The position numbers and the translations under genes were made by a program. A stretch of DNA of 64,000 nt from Wenjunlia tyrosinilytica. Its GTDB lineage: Bacteria; Actinomycetota; Actinomycetes; Streptomycetales; Streptomycetaceae. Location: positions 1 to 64,000 of the forward strand of contig NZ_BMMS01000030.1 of NCBI RefSeq assembly GCF_014646055.1. The letters run 5' to 3'. How positions within the stretch are numbered: the first letter of the stretch is position 1; each line of letters opens with the position of its first letter. The notes beneath the pieces were generated by a model that was not told where the DNA came from, did no database searches, and saw only the letters and a list, made by a program, of their open reading frames with translations. Positions 1-7,532 of the stretch are shown piece by piece.

Positions 1-164
1 CGGACGCCTCCCTCGTGGCCGTCGGCAACATCCACGGCCAGGGCGAACTCCTACTCGAACACCTCGCCGAACTACCCCCCGACAACTCCGAGGAGCCCTC
101 CGAGGAGGCAAGCCGGACCGCCCTGGCCGACGGCTCGTGGTCCGGCTCGGGAGGCGGTCTGTGA
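1..164 (+). CDS. pgsB: PgsB/CapB poly-gamma-glutamate synthase, C-terminal end (partial)
   Basis: Only the last 53 codons lie in the window, ending at TGA 162-164. The visible part reads ASLVAVGNIHGQGELLLEHL. The GN-H-G-GE-L--HL pattern is typical of the extreme C-terminus of PgsB/CapB, the Mur-ligase-like ATP-dependent synthase that polymerises glutamate at the membrane. After it comes an acidic, Ser/Gly-rich tail without obvious structure. The stop codon overlaps the GTG start of pgsC by four bases (GTGA), so the two genes are translationally coupled. The PgsC neighbour makes the call much firmer than the short fragment would alone. Confidence 0.75.
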   Translation, partial: DASLVAVGNIHGQGELLLEHLAELPPDNSEEPSEEASRTALADGSWSGSGGGL

Positions 165-643
165 TCCCCGCCGTCCTCACCCCCGAGATCGCCGCGATCG
201 GTATCGCCCTCGGGCTGGTCCTGTCCCTCGTCTGCTACCTGACGACCAATCTCTCGCCGGGAGGGATGATCACCCCTGGGTGGCTCGCCCTCACCATGGC
301 CGACGACATGGACCGAGCGGCGATCGTCCTCGCGGTGACCGTGCTGACCTACCTGGCCACGGCACTCATGAACAAGGTTGTGATCCTTTACGGCAAGCGG
401 TTGTTCTGCGCCGTGGTGCTCACCGGTGTGGTGATCCAGGCCGGCGTCTACTTGATCCTCCAGCGCGAGTTCCCGCTGCTGTACGCGAACCAGACCCTCG
501 GCTTCATCGTTCCGGGCCTGATCGCCTATCAGATGCAGCGCCAGCCCAAGGGCGCCACGCTGCTGTCCGTCACCACCGTCACCCTCATCAACTATGTCGT
601 TCTGGCAGCGGGCCTGCTGCTCGGTGTCATGCCGACCGCCTGA
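161..643 (+). CDS. pgsC: PgsC/CapC poly-gamma-glutamate synthase membrane subunit
   Basis: Small polytopic membrane protein of 160 residues, the usual size for PgsC/CapC. Known role of the family: it forms the membrane part of the poly-gamma-glutamate synthase with PgsB. Visible hallmarks are an N-terminal hydrophobic helix, the stretch LSPGGMITPGWLAL near residues 30-45, the motif LLYANQTLGFIVPGLIAYQ near 105-125 and a final hydrophobic helix. The GTG at 161 is chosen as start because it overlaps the pgsB stop; an upstream in-frame GTG at 137 would add eight charged residues not expected before the first helix. Next comes a small protein gene 19 bases downstream, probably in the same operon. 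Confidence 0.85.
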   Translation: MIPAVLTPEIAAIGIALGLVLSLVCYLTTNLSPGGMITPGWLALTMADDMDRAAIVLAVTVLTYLATALMNKVVILYGKRLFCAVVLTGVVIQAGVYLILQREFPLLYANQTLGFIVPGLIAYQMQRQPKGATLLSVTTVTLINYVVLAAGLLLGVMPTA

Positions 644-662
644 AGACTTGTGGAGTTCTCTT

Positions 663-1781
663 ATGGACCGGAGCCGACGCAGGACGATGCGCAGCGTGGT
701 TCACGCTCTCGTGGTCATCGCCCTGGTGAGTACCAGCGGTGTTCTCACGCAGGAGATCCAGCGCAAGGAGGAGGACCAGCGGGCGCCGCTCCGTTCCGCC
801 ACCTGGCTGAGCGGGGCCCAGGAGAGGAGAGCCTCAGCAGGCCGTTACCGGTTCGAGCGGCTGACTGCCCCTGCCCGCACCATCGTGCGTGACAGCGACG
901 GGTCCATCGTGGCCGCCTTCACCGATGGAGCGCGCACAGCGGTGCTGACGGGCCCCAGCCGGACGATCGCCGGGCAGTGCATCGCCCGTGCGCCGATCAC
1001 CACCGACAGCTGGGTGCGGTTACTGCCCCGGACCTGGACCAGGCACTCCGAGAAGAGCCCGTGGTTCCAGGGGTGGTTCAGCAAGCACCTTGGCGACACC
1101 CGGGCGGATGTCATAGGAGCGGCGCTGGAGTACGCGAACAAGCCCTCGGCTCAGCAGCCCAGGGTGGCCTGGCCATGGCCGGGAGTCGACCGTCCGGGTG
1201 CGGGTGCCCTTTGCTTCAGCCCCGCATGGTCGGCGGTCGCGAAAATCCCCCGGCCGAGGCCACGGCATTCGGACTTCAACGACTTCCTCGGGGTGTCGTG
1301 GCGCTTTGCCGACGGGGTGGTGCGACAGTCGGCGTCCCCCGGGCCGCGCGCACTGGACTCGGCCGGACTGGTCCGGCTTGTGCTGGGGTACCGCAACAGG
1401 TACCCCCTGAACAGCACCGACCGCAGCAGCGGCGCGGCATTGCCCAGGACCGCTGACGCCATGGCCGCGAGAGGGCCCGGTGTGAGGATTCTGCCTCCGA
1501 AGCCCGCGCGGGACGCGGGTCCGGCTCGGCCCTCGGCCGGACAGGCCTTCATCGGCAAGATGCAACCCGGCGACCTCGCCTTCTTCAAGAGCGATCGCAA
1601 GAACGGCCGCCGCAGTGGCAGTGGTGTGGGCTGCGTCGCCATCTATCTCGGTCTCGACATCGAGGGCAACCCCCGCTTTCTGTCGAGCCGTGCCGAGACG
1701 GGCCCCTTCCTGGGAGGCCTCTCCCACGCTGAGGGCATCCGTTTCCGCGGTCGGCCGCTACGAGCCGTCGTTCGACTGTAG
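663..1781 (+). CDS. Membrane-anchored NlpC/P60-like protein with substituted catalytic residues
   Basis: 372 residues; ATG 663 follows GGAG at a spacing of eight bases. A hydrophobic segment at residues 12-30 looks like a signal anchor. The C-terminal third (about 205-372) has the layout of an actinobacterial NlpC/P60 domain: FLGVSWRFADGV, then LDSAGLVRLVLGYR, MQPGDLAFF near 300 and GCVAIYLGLD near 323. In active members the first motif is DCSG/DCAG and the second begins with His. Here the nucleophile position is Ser233 and the His position is Cys324. NlpC/P60 proteins in pgs loci usually cleave gamma-glutamyl bonds; this one may be an inactive, polymer-binding or differently acting relative. 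Its position directly after pgsBC suggests a role in polymer handling or export. The fold assignment rests on motif reading. Confidence 0.6.
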   Translation: MDRSRRRTMRSVVHALVVIALVSTSGVLTQEIQRKEEDQRAPLRSATWLSGAQERRASAGRYRFERLTAPARTIVRDSDGSIVAAFTDGARTAVLTGPSRTIAGQCIARAPITTDSWVRLLPRTWTRHSEKSPWFQGWFSKHLGDTRADVIGAALEYANKPSAQQPRVAWPWPGVDRPGAGALCFSPAWSAVAKIPRPRPRHSDFNDFLGVSWRFADGVVRQSASPGPRALDSAGLVRLVLGYRNRYPLNSTDRSSGAALPRTADAMAARGPGVRILPPKPARDAGPARPSAGQAFIGKMQPGDLAFFKSDRKNGRRSGSGVGCVAIYLGLDIEGNPRFLSSRAETGPFLGGLSHAEGIRFRGRPLRAVVRL

Positions 1782-1859
1782 GCCCCGCCGGGCCCGTGAC
1801 GCCCGGCGCCCGGCCCACCCGCAGGCCCCCGTCGTCGGGGACCGGGTCGGCTGATCATT

Positions 1860-2263
1860 TCAGGCGGCAGTCTGCGGTGGTCAGGGTCTTGCGATCGCCG
1901 GCGGCCTTGCCGCAGACGGGTGTGAACGAAGGGCTTGTACTGCGACTGTGCCCGGTGCTCCCACGGGTGCTCACTGAGCTCGCGCACCATGGAGATGGCG
2001 CAGGCGTAGGGATCCTCGCCGACTCCGCCCTCCAGTAACTTGGCCGGCAGTCGTCGTGGATAGTGCGCCTGGTGAACGAAGTCCACGATCGCCTTGACCT
2101 GCCGGTCCAGGGCGCCGGAATCGTCTGCTTCGGCCGCCTGCAGCACGACCACCGGCATCAGCGGCGGATTGTCGCCGAACCGGTTGATCAGCCGCTCCAA
2201 CAGGTCGAAGACCGGGTCTGCCGCCTCGATCTCCGCCGTACCACGCCAGACCTCCGGTGCCAT
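1860..2263 (-). pseudogene. Hypothetical protein, apparently frameshifted near its 3' end
   Basis: ATG at 2263 follows a G-run six bases upstream. About 110 residues read as an ordinary acidic soluble protein (PVFDLLERLINRFGDNPP, later RELSEHPWEHRAQSQYKPF). After that, this frame becomes Arg/Pro-rich and would run on antisense to the preceding gene until 1643. The alternative frame continues sensibly (PVCGKAAGDRKTLTTADC) and stops at 1860-1862. That pattern suggests a frameshift around 1920-1935, either a real mutation or a sequencing error. I do not recognise the family. Convergent to the NlpC/P60-like gene. Confidence 0.35.
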
Positions 2264-2667
2264 ACGACCCCCCGATGACAAGAACTTGAGGAATATTCAA
2301 TAACCGAGGCCCGAGGACAGGCGCAGCGGATTCGCGACATTGTCATGGAATCGAGCGGCGGCCCGGGCGGCCGTCAACCGGCATCAGGAGGCGGCCACCA
2401 GCGTTGCCCGAACTGCAATGACGGGCGTTGAGCGCAGTGCTCGACCCTGCTGTGCGAGAGGTGACCGCACAAGGGGGGACATCCGTATGCCTGCCGCCCA
2501 GGCAGGGGAGCGGGCCCACCTGACTGCTGGGACTGCCCGCGCTCTCCTTCGACCGCCCCGGCCACTACCGGGTCGGCCATGGTGGCCGTATGACGATGCT
2601 TCGGATCATCCTCCTGGCCCGGTGAATGATCTACTGATACGGACGGAGTCCGACGATTGGAGATGCC
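2264..2667. other. Intergenic region, no gene seen
   Basis: Divergent spacer between the leftward hypothetical gene and the rightward acyl-CoA ligase. Locally AT-rich near 2280-2300, otherwise high GC. No open frame has convincing composition and I see no strong dyad. It should hold the promoters of both flanking genes, but I cannot place them. Confidence 0.5.
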
Positions 2668-4230
2668 ATGGGGAATCTGGGTTTCTGGACACTGGCACAG
2701 AACGAGCCCGACTGGGTTGCCCTGGTCGAGGCCGACGGCAAGGAGCACCGGGCGGGCGAACTGCGAGCCGCCGCCGATCGGCTGGTACACGGGTTACGCG
2801 CCCGAGGCCTGGTCCCAGGTGATGTGATAGCCACCGTGCTGCCGAACGGCCGCGCCTGGGTGGAGGTCTTCCTCGCCGTCAGCCAGGCCGGCTGGTATCT
2901 GACCCCGATCAATGCGCACCTCGCTGCGCCCGAGATCGCGCATATCGTGCGGGACTGCGAGGCCAGGGCGTTCGTGGTTCACGCACGCCACCGGGGGTCC
3001 GTCATGGGAGCCGCGGCTGACATTCCGGTGCCCGAGCAGATGCGGTTCGCCGTCGGCGGCGGCATACCCGGCTTCCGCCCCTACGCCGAACTGGGCGAGG
3101 GGCAGCCGGACTCGCAGCCGCGGGACCGCAGGTCCGGCACGACCATGCACTACACCTCGGGCACCACCGGACGGCCGAAGGGGGTGCGCCGCCAACTCCC
3201 CGCGTATGATCCGGACACCTACGGCGAGCTGCAGACGATGCTGCTCAACGGCCTGTTCGGCATCCCGCCGCGCGAGGGCAACGTGCACCTGGTCGCCGCA
3301 CCGCTCAACCACACGGCGGTCGCCCAGTTCGGAGGCGCCGCGCTGCACAGCGGTCACACCCTGGTGCTCATGGACGCCTGGGATCCCGAGGAGGCGCTCG
3401 GCAAGATCGAGCGGTATCGATGCACGTACACCCATATGGTACCGACCATGTTCCGCCGACTGCTGGGACTGCCGGAGGATGTCAGGAAGGCCCATGACAT
3501 CTCCTCGATGCGCTGGGCCATCCACGGTGCGGCGCCGTGTCCGACCGATGTCAAGCAGGCGATGCTCGACTGGTGGGGCCCTGTCGTCTACGAGTACTAC
3601 GGGTCCACCGAGGGGGGCGGCGCCGTGGCCACACCCGAGGACTGGCTGGCCCGCCCGGGCACCGTCGGCAAACCGTGGCCGGTCACCGAGCTTCGCATCC
3701 TCGACGATGCGGGTGAACAGGTGCCCACCGGTGCCCCCGGCACGGTCTATATGCGGATGGCCACCGCTGACTTCGACTTCGAGTACAAGGACGACGCGGA
3801 GAAGACGCGGGCCGGTCGCCGGGACGGCTTCTTCACCGTGGGCGACATCGGTTACCTCGATGCCGACGGGTACCTGTACCTGTGCGACCGCAAGGCGGAC
3901 GTGATCATCTCGGGTGGGGTGAACATCTACCCAGCCGAGATCGAAAGCGAGATCCTCCGCCACCCGGGGGTGAGCGACGTCGCGGTCTTCGGCGTCCCGG
4001 ACGACGACTGGGGCGAGCAGATCAAAGCCGTGGTGGAGCCGGTGCCGGGCGCCGAGGCGGGCGAGGAGCTGGCTGAGGGGATTCTGGCCTCACTCGACGG
4101 GCGACTGGCCAAACTCAAGTGGCCCAAGGCCATCGACTTCATCGATGTGATTCCGCGTGATCCCTATGGCAAGCTGATCAAGCGTGAGCTCCGCGACCGG
4201 TACTGGGCGGGGCGGGATCGGGCCATCTAG
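2668..4230 (+). CDS. Acyl-CoA synthetase, AMP-forming (FadD-like)
   Basis: 520-residue ANL-superfamily ligase, full length for the family. It would activate a carboxylic acid as acyl-adenylate and transfer it to CoA. Visible motifs: P-loop YTSGTTGRPKGV near 165-177, the YEYYGSTEGG region near 308-318, GDIGYLDADGYLYLCDRK near 392-410, and the C-terminal KLIKREL with the catalytic Lys. ATG 2668 follows GGAG with good spacing. It ends 129 bases from the convergent NRPS operon, with one shared hairpin terminator between. A reasonable inference is that it supplies the acyl-CoA used by the starter-type condensation domain of that NRPS, but it could equally be an unlinked fatty-acid degradation gene. 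Substrate length cannot be read. Confidence 0.85.
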   Translation: MGNLGFWTLAQNEPDWVALVEADGKEHRAGELRAAADRLVHGLRARGLVPGDVIATVLPNGRAWVEVFLAVSQAGWYLTPINAHLAAPEIAHIVRDCEARAFVVHARHRGSVMGAAADIPVPEQMRFAVGGGIPGFRPYAELGEGQPDSQPRDRRSGTTMHYTSGTTGRPKGVRRQLPAYDPDTYGELQTMLLNGLFGIPPREGNVHLVAAPLNHTAVAQFGGAALHSGHTLVLMDAWDPEEALGKIERYRCTYTHMVPTMFRRLLGLPEDVRKAHDISSMRWAIHGAAPCPTDVKQAMLDWWGPVVYEYYGSTEGGGAVATPEDWLARPGTVGKPWPVTELRILDDAGEQVPTGAPGTVYMRMATADFDFEYKDDAEKTRAGRRDGFFTVGDIGYLDADGYLYLCDRKADVIISGGVNIYPAEIESEILRHPGVSDVAVFGVPDDDWGEQIKAVVEPVPGAEAGEELAEGILASLDGRLAKLKWPKAIDFIDVIPRDPYGKLIKRELRDRYWAGRDRAI

Positions 4231-4237
4231 GACGTCG

Positions 4238-4292
4238 GCGCCTGGTGCCGCTCCCCCTGCCCGGTTTCGGACGGGGGAGCGGCACCAGGCGC
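4238..4292. terminator. Perfect 20-bp stem, bidirectional terminator
   Basis: Left arm 4238-4257 and right arm 4273-4292 are exact reverse complements (GCGCCTGGTGCCGCTCCCCC and its complement) around a 15-base loop. It lies between the convergent acyl-CoA ligase stop (4230) and the condensation-like gene stop (4359). No U-tract, as usual in Streptomyces. Confidence 0.85.
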
Positions 4293-4358
4293 TGTTGAGT
4301 GCCTCGACCGCCCACTTCTGTGCGGAGTTTCAGTTCGGCGACGGCAAGGGCGAGACGG

Positions 4359-5603
4359 TCATCGGGTCCGGGTACGCCCACTGTGTGATGTCCTGGGGCC
4401 GGACCGGGGCGGGACGCGGCACAGCTCGTCGCTGATGCGGTTGAACAGCGCGTCGGCCCGCGCGCCCATCCCGGGCCCGTCCGGATACGACATGGTCAGC
4501 TCCGTGCGCCCTTGGGCCTGCACGGTGACGATCGAGGCGGGCGTGAGCGGTGCCCGCACGGCCAAGGAGTACACGGTGCTCGCCTTGAACCCCGCGGTGG
4601 ACAAGCCGCAGAGATCGACCCGGCCGAGATTGGAGATGAGCGTCGAGCACACGTACCTGCGCCGTCTCGTGACGACCGCGTTCGCGGCTGCCAGAGCCGT
4701 GCCGAGGGCGCGCAACGGAAGGCGGGCGGCTGCCTGCTCCGTGCCGCGGCTGAGCTCCCGCCGTTCGTCCAGTGCCCTGCGCAGCCGCTTGTGGAAGTCT
4801 TCCGCCGCGTCGCAGGTCCGTCCATCGACGAACACGGGCAGGGTCAGGTTGGCGGTCGACGCCAGGCCCGCGTCGTGTCGGCGCAGGTCGACCGGCACCA
4901 TGAACCGGACCTCCTCGGCGTCCTCAACGTTGGCGATCGCCGCGGCCACCCTGGCCACCAGGCCGGGGAAGTTGCCGTCGAGCGTGCGGCGCCTCCAGCG
5001 GAAGGAGGGGCGGGCCACCCGCTCGGCGGACACCCCGGCGCGGTCGAGCGGCGAGCGGAAGTTCAGGCCCAACCGCGGCCTCGCGCCCGTCGTGCCGAGT
5101 TCGGACAGCAGCGAGCGCTCGGTCGCCCCGGACCGCGCACCCACTGGCTCCTCGCCGCGCAGAGCACGGAAGACCTCGGCCATCCAGGTCAGCACGCCCC
5201 TGCCGTCCATGACGCCGTGGAACGCCCGGAAGACGACGGTGCAGGGCTCTCCCGCCAGTACCAGCACCTCGCAGGTGGGCCCGTTCACCGGATCGAGCGG
5301 GCTGCGGAGCGGTTCGGCGTTCTCGAAACGCGTGCGGTCGATCGCCGTACCGTCGACCACCCGCACCGCGGGTGCCTGGCCGCTGTCCACCCAGATCCGG
5401 CCCCTTCTCACCAGTCGCGCACCTGGACAGGCGGCTGATGCCACGGCCACGGCGCGGCTGAGCTCCGAGCGATCCATCCGGCCGTGCCCCTCGACGACGA
5501 GCTGGATGGCGAACGGCGGCGCCAGGCCCATTGCGCCGAGATAGAACCACTCGGTCGGTGAGATCGGCCGCTGGTAGGGGCCGCCGGTCTTGGAAGCGCC
5601 CAT
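4359..5603 (-). CDS. Stand-alone condensation-like acyltransferase (HxxxDG)
   Basis: 414 residues. N-terminal segment PISPTEWFYLGAMGLAPPFAIQ and the motif FRAFHGVMDGRG near 125-135 contain the HxxxDG catalytic signature of the condensation/PapA/WS-DGAT fold. In such enzymes this His promotes attack of an amine or hydroxyl on an acyl thioester. The C-terminal half carries STLISNLGRVDL, like the channel-closing region of these proteins. ATG 5603 lies two bases after the stop of the 74-residue gene; an in-frame GTG at 5609 is the alternative. It is last in the leftward NRPS operon. It may add an acyl group to the NRPS product, for instance on a hydroxyl, but it could also bind rather than catalyse. 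Confidence 0.7.
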   Translation of the reverse strand: MGASKTGGPYQRPISPTEWFYLGAMGLAPPFAIQLVVEGHGRMDRSELSRAVAVASAACPGARLVRRGRIWVDSGQAPAVRVVDGTAIDRTRFENAEPLRSPLDPVNGPTCEVLVLAGEPCTVVFRAFHGVMDGRGVLTWMAEVFRALRGEEPVGARSGATERSLLSELGTTGARPRLGLNFRSPLDRAGVSAERVARPSFRWRRRTLDGNFPGLVARVAAAIANVEDAEEVRFMVPVDLRRHDAGLASTANLTLPVFVDGRTCDAAEDFHKRLRRALDERRELSRGTEQAAARLPLRALGTALAAANAVVTRRRRYVCSTLISNLGRVDLCGLSTAGFKASTVYSLAVRAPLTPASIVTVQAQGRTELTMSYPDGPGMGARADALFNRISDELCRVPPRSGPRTSHSGRTRTR

Positions 5604-5605
5604 GG

Positions 5606-5830
5606 TCACCGCACCCTCCGGAGGTACTCGCCGACGCCGTGGATCTCGTCCGCCCACCGCTGCCACCGGCCAGGACCGGTGGCCCGGCCGACCGCATGCC
5701 GGGAGCCGAGGTCCCTCCGGGGGCTGGACGCCGAGATGATGACGTCGGGTTGATCCGCGCAGCATTGGGAGCGTCCCAGGCTGTCCTTTGCGGCGCGCAG
5801 GCCGATGGACTCGGATCGGGTATGGGGCAT
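5606..5830 (-). CDS. Small 74-residue protein in NRPS operon
   Basis: ATG 5830 follows GAGGAG at normal spacing, and the TGA stop lies two bases before the next gene's ATG, so it is very likely translated. It begins MPHTRSESIGLRAAKDSLG, contains a Cys-Cys pair near residue 23 and SASSPRRDLGSR in the middle, and ends GRWQRWADEIHGVGEYLRRVR. No signal peptide or membrane segment is visible. I do not recognise it; it is not an MbtH protein (no NxExQxSxWP). It could be an accessory factor, a truncated enzyme or a short peptide product. Confidence 0.55.
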   Translation of the reverse strand: MPHTRSESIGLRAAKDSLGRSQCCADQPDVIISASSPRRDLGSRHAVGRATGPGRWQRWADEIHGVGEYLRRVR

Positions 5831-5919
5831 GGCTTCTCCTCATCGAACAAGGTGCATCGGCTCCGGGTTCGATGAACCAGCGGAGGTGATCGGTGGAGCA
5901 CGCACGATGAGAAGTCCTG

Positions 5920-6369
5920 TTACCGAGCGGCCGCGTACTCCGACAGGCCCTTTATGCATTTCTCGACGAAGTTGCCGAGAAGTCGGCGGGCCAGCCGACC
6001 GGTCCAGGGCACCGTGGGAAGGAAGGAGCAGCGCCAACGGATGACCGTACCGTCGTCGGTCGCTTCCAGTTCGATCTCGCCCCGGTAATCGCGGACCGCG
6101 GGGAGCCCGGACAGCGTCCGGTAGCCGAGACGGCGGTCGGGCACGAGTTCTGCGATCTGCACCCTGCTGGCGACCTCGCCCGTCGGGAAATCACTGCGGA
6201 AGACACGAATGGCTCCCACGCCTTCCTTCTCCTCGTCACCCGGCCGCTCCAGTTCGAACGATCCGACAGGGGACCAGGTCGGCCAGCTCGCGCCGTCCCG
6301 CAGCAGTTCGTACACAGCGGCTGGCGCCGCGCTTGTCCGTGCCTCGTGGTAGATGAGTTGACGACCCAT
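5920..6369 (-). CDS. SRPBCC (START/Bet v1-like) protein
   Basis: 149 residues, the usual size of polyketide cyclase/dehydrase-like SRPBCC proteins, which form a deep hydrophobic cavity. Visible family features are APAAVYELLRDGASWPTWSP near the N-terminus, GAIRVFRSD and ELVPDRRLGYRTLSG in the strand region, and a C-terminal helix (RLARRLLGNFVEKCIKGL). ATG 6369 is chosen over the upstream TTG 6375 because GGAGG sits eight bases before the ATG. Third gene of the leftward NRPS operon. Roles known for the family include ring closure, aromatisation and lipid binding; here it might bind or cyclise the released aldehyde, which is inference only. Confidence 0.75.
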   Translation of the reverse strand: MGRQLIYHEARTSAAPAAVYELLRDGASWPTWSPVGSFELERPGDEEKEGVGAIRVFRSDFPTGEVASRVQIAELVPDRRLGYRTLSGLPAVRDYRGEIELEATDDGTVIRWRCSFLPTVPWTGRLARRLLGNFVEKCIKGLSEYAAAR

Positions 6370-6496
6370 GACCAAGTCCTCCGGTGGGGGTAGCGAGCGC
6401 CGTTGATGCTTTTCGAAGGGCGGGCGACAGGAGGCGGGAAAAGCTGGTCCTGTCGATCCCAGGAATCCGCAGAGCCGAATGTGCGCTGTTCTTGGC

Positions 6497-7483
6497 TCAG
6501 CTCAGGACGCAGCCGTTGCCCGGCCGCGAAGGCCGGGACCTGCGATGGTCCCGGTGTGTGAAAGTGCGGTGCAGCCACCGGTCACGGCCGTCGTAGCGGG
6601 GTGTGAAGTGCGTCCGGCCGTGGATGGCGATTCGATTGTCCAGCACGGCGAGGTCGCCGGAGTGCAGCACGACGTTTCTCTTCACCTCGGAGAAAGCGTT
6701 CTTGAGGTGTTCAAGGGCCTGCCGGGCTTCGTCGTCACACGGTTGTGTCGTGTGGAAGTCCACACGCACGTCCGGATCTTCGATGTCTCCTTCGAGCACG
6801 CGGCACAAGGCGGCCTGACCGTTCCCACGGCCGAAAGAAGGCGGCGCCTTTGTGGTGAATCTTGATTCGAACAGCACTCGCTTGGCCGATTCGGGCAGCA
6901 GCGGGAGAGCGCGACGGATGGATGACACCACAGTGCCCGCGCTCCCCTCGTGATCACCGCGCAGGCAAAGCAGCGCAACGTAGTCGGGCCGGTGCGGGTG
7001 GAAGGCGTTCTCCGTGTGCATTTCCAGATTTCGCGAACCCATGTTGCTCTGTGCTCTCTCCCTGCCCCGGACCGGTACCACGTCCTGGACCAGGGCGCCC
7101 TGCTTCTCGCTGCGGAAGGCCAGCATCTCCCCCAATTGCAGGGAGACGAGCGCTGCCACGGAGGCCTCGGTCGTGGACGTCCGCTGGACGGACTCCGGCG
7201 CCGAGGGAGTCGGCGGCAGAGCGGACTCGTCCACCGGCAGGTTTCGAAGGACAAGCAACCCGTCCTGACCCGGATCGTGGCTGTAGGCCCGGATCAGTTC
7301 ACGCAACCGAAGTGGCAGCCGGCCGGACAGGATCCGCGCCGCGTGCAGCCACTTGGAGTCGTCCACGAGCTGCGGCGCTGTATCAGCCAGCTCGATGGCG
7401 ACAAGGCCGAGCTCCTCTCGCTCTTCGTCGGTGAGGGTCAGGTGGGACTCACGGGGAGTCTGGGCGACCACTGTGTCGATCAT
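6497..7483 (-). CDS. Fe(II)/2-oxoglutarate dioxygenase, L-asparagine 3-hydroxylase-like
   Basis: 328 residues, clavaminate synthase/AsnO/VioC type. The iron triad is visible as H156-x-E158 (LEMHTENAF) and distal H289 (DNRIAIHGRTHF), with a 2-oxoglutarate-binding Arg in RYDGRDRWLHRTF. The HxE rather than HxD motif and the residue numbering nearly match AsnO of the calcium-dependent antibiotic pathway, which converts free L-Asn to 3-hydroxy-Asn. Other polar residues near the pocket (E126, N147, D242) also appear to be kept, judged from memory of AsnO. It lies 49 bases downstream of an NRPS whose adenylation pocket reads as Asn-type, which supports the substrate. ATG 7483 has a weak GGA ribosome site. 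Confidence 0.8.
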   Translation of the reverse strand: MIDTVVAQTPRESHLTLTDEEREELGLVAIELADTAPQLVDDSKWLHAARILSGRLPLRLRELIRAYSHDPGQDGLLVLRNLPVDESALPPTPSAPESVQRTSTTEASVAALVSLQLGEMLAFRSEKQGALVQDVVPVRGRERAQSNMGSRNLEMHTENAFHPHRPDYVALLCLRGDHEGSAGTVVSSIRRALPLLPESAKRVLFESRFTTKAPPSFGRGNGQAALCRVLEGDIEDPDVRVDFHTTQPCDDEARQALEHLKNAFSEVKRNVVLHSGDLAVLDNRIAIHGRTHFTPRYDGRDRWLHRTFTHRDHRRSRPSRPGNGCVLS

Positions 7484-7532
7484 GGTGTTTCTTGATTCCT
7501 TCCGGTGAAGGATCTACCGCTTCAACGACTGT

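Noticed and set aside
1643-1859. Continuation of the hypothetical gene at 2263 to a stop at 1643
   Set aside because: This part is antisense to the NlpC/P60-like gene and changes abruptly to Arg/Pro-rich sequence; a frameshift with stop at 1860 is more credible.
5606-5830. Lanthipeptide or other RiPP precursor
   Set aside because: No leader/core split, no modifying enzyme (LanM, YcaO, radical SAM) nearby; one Cys-Cys pair is not enough.
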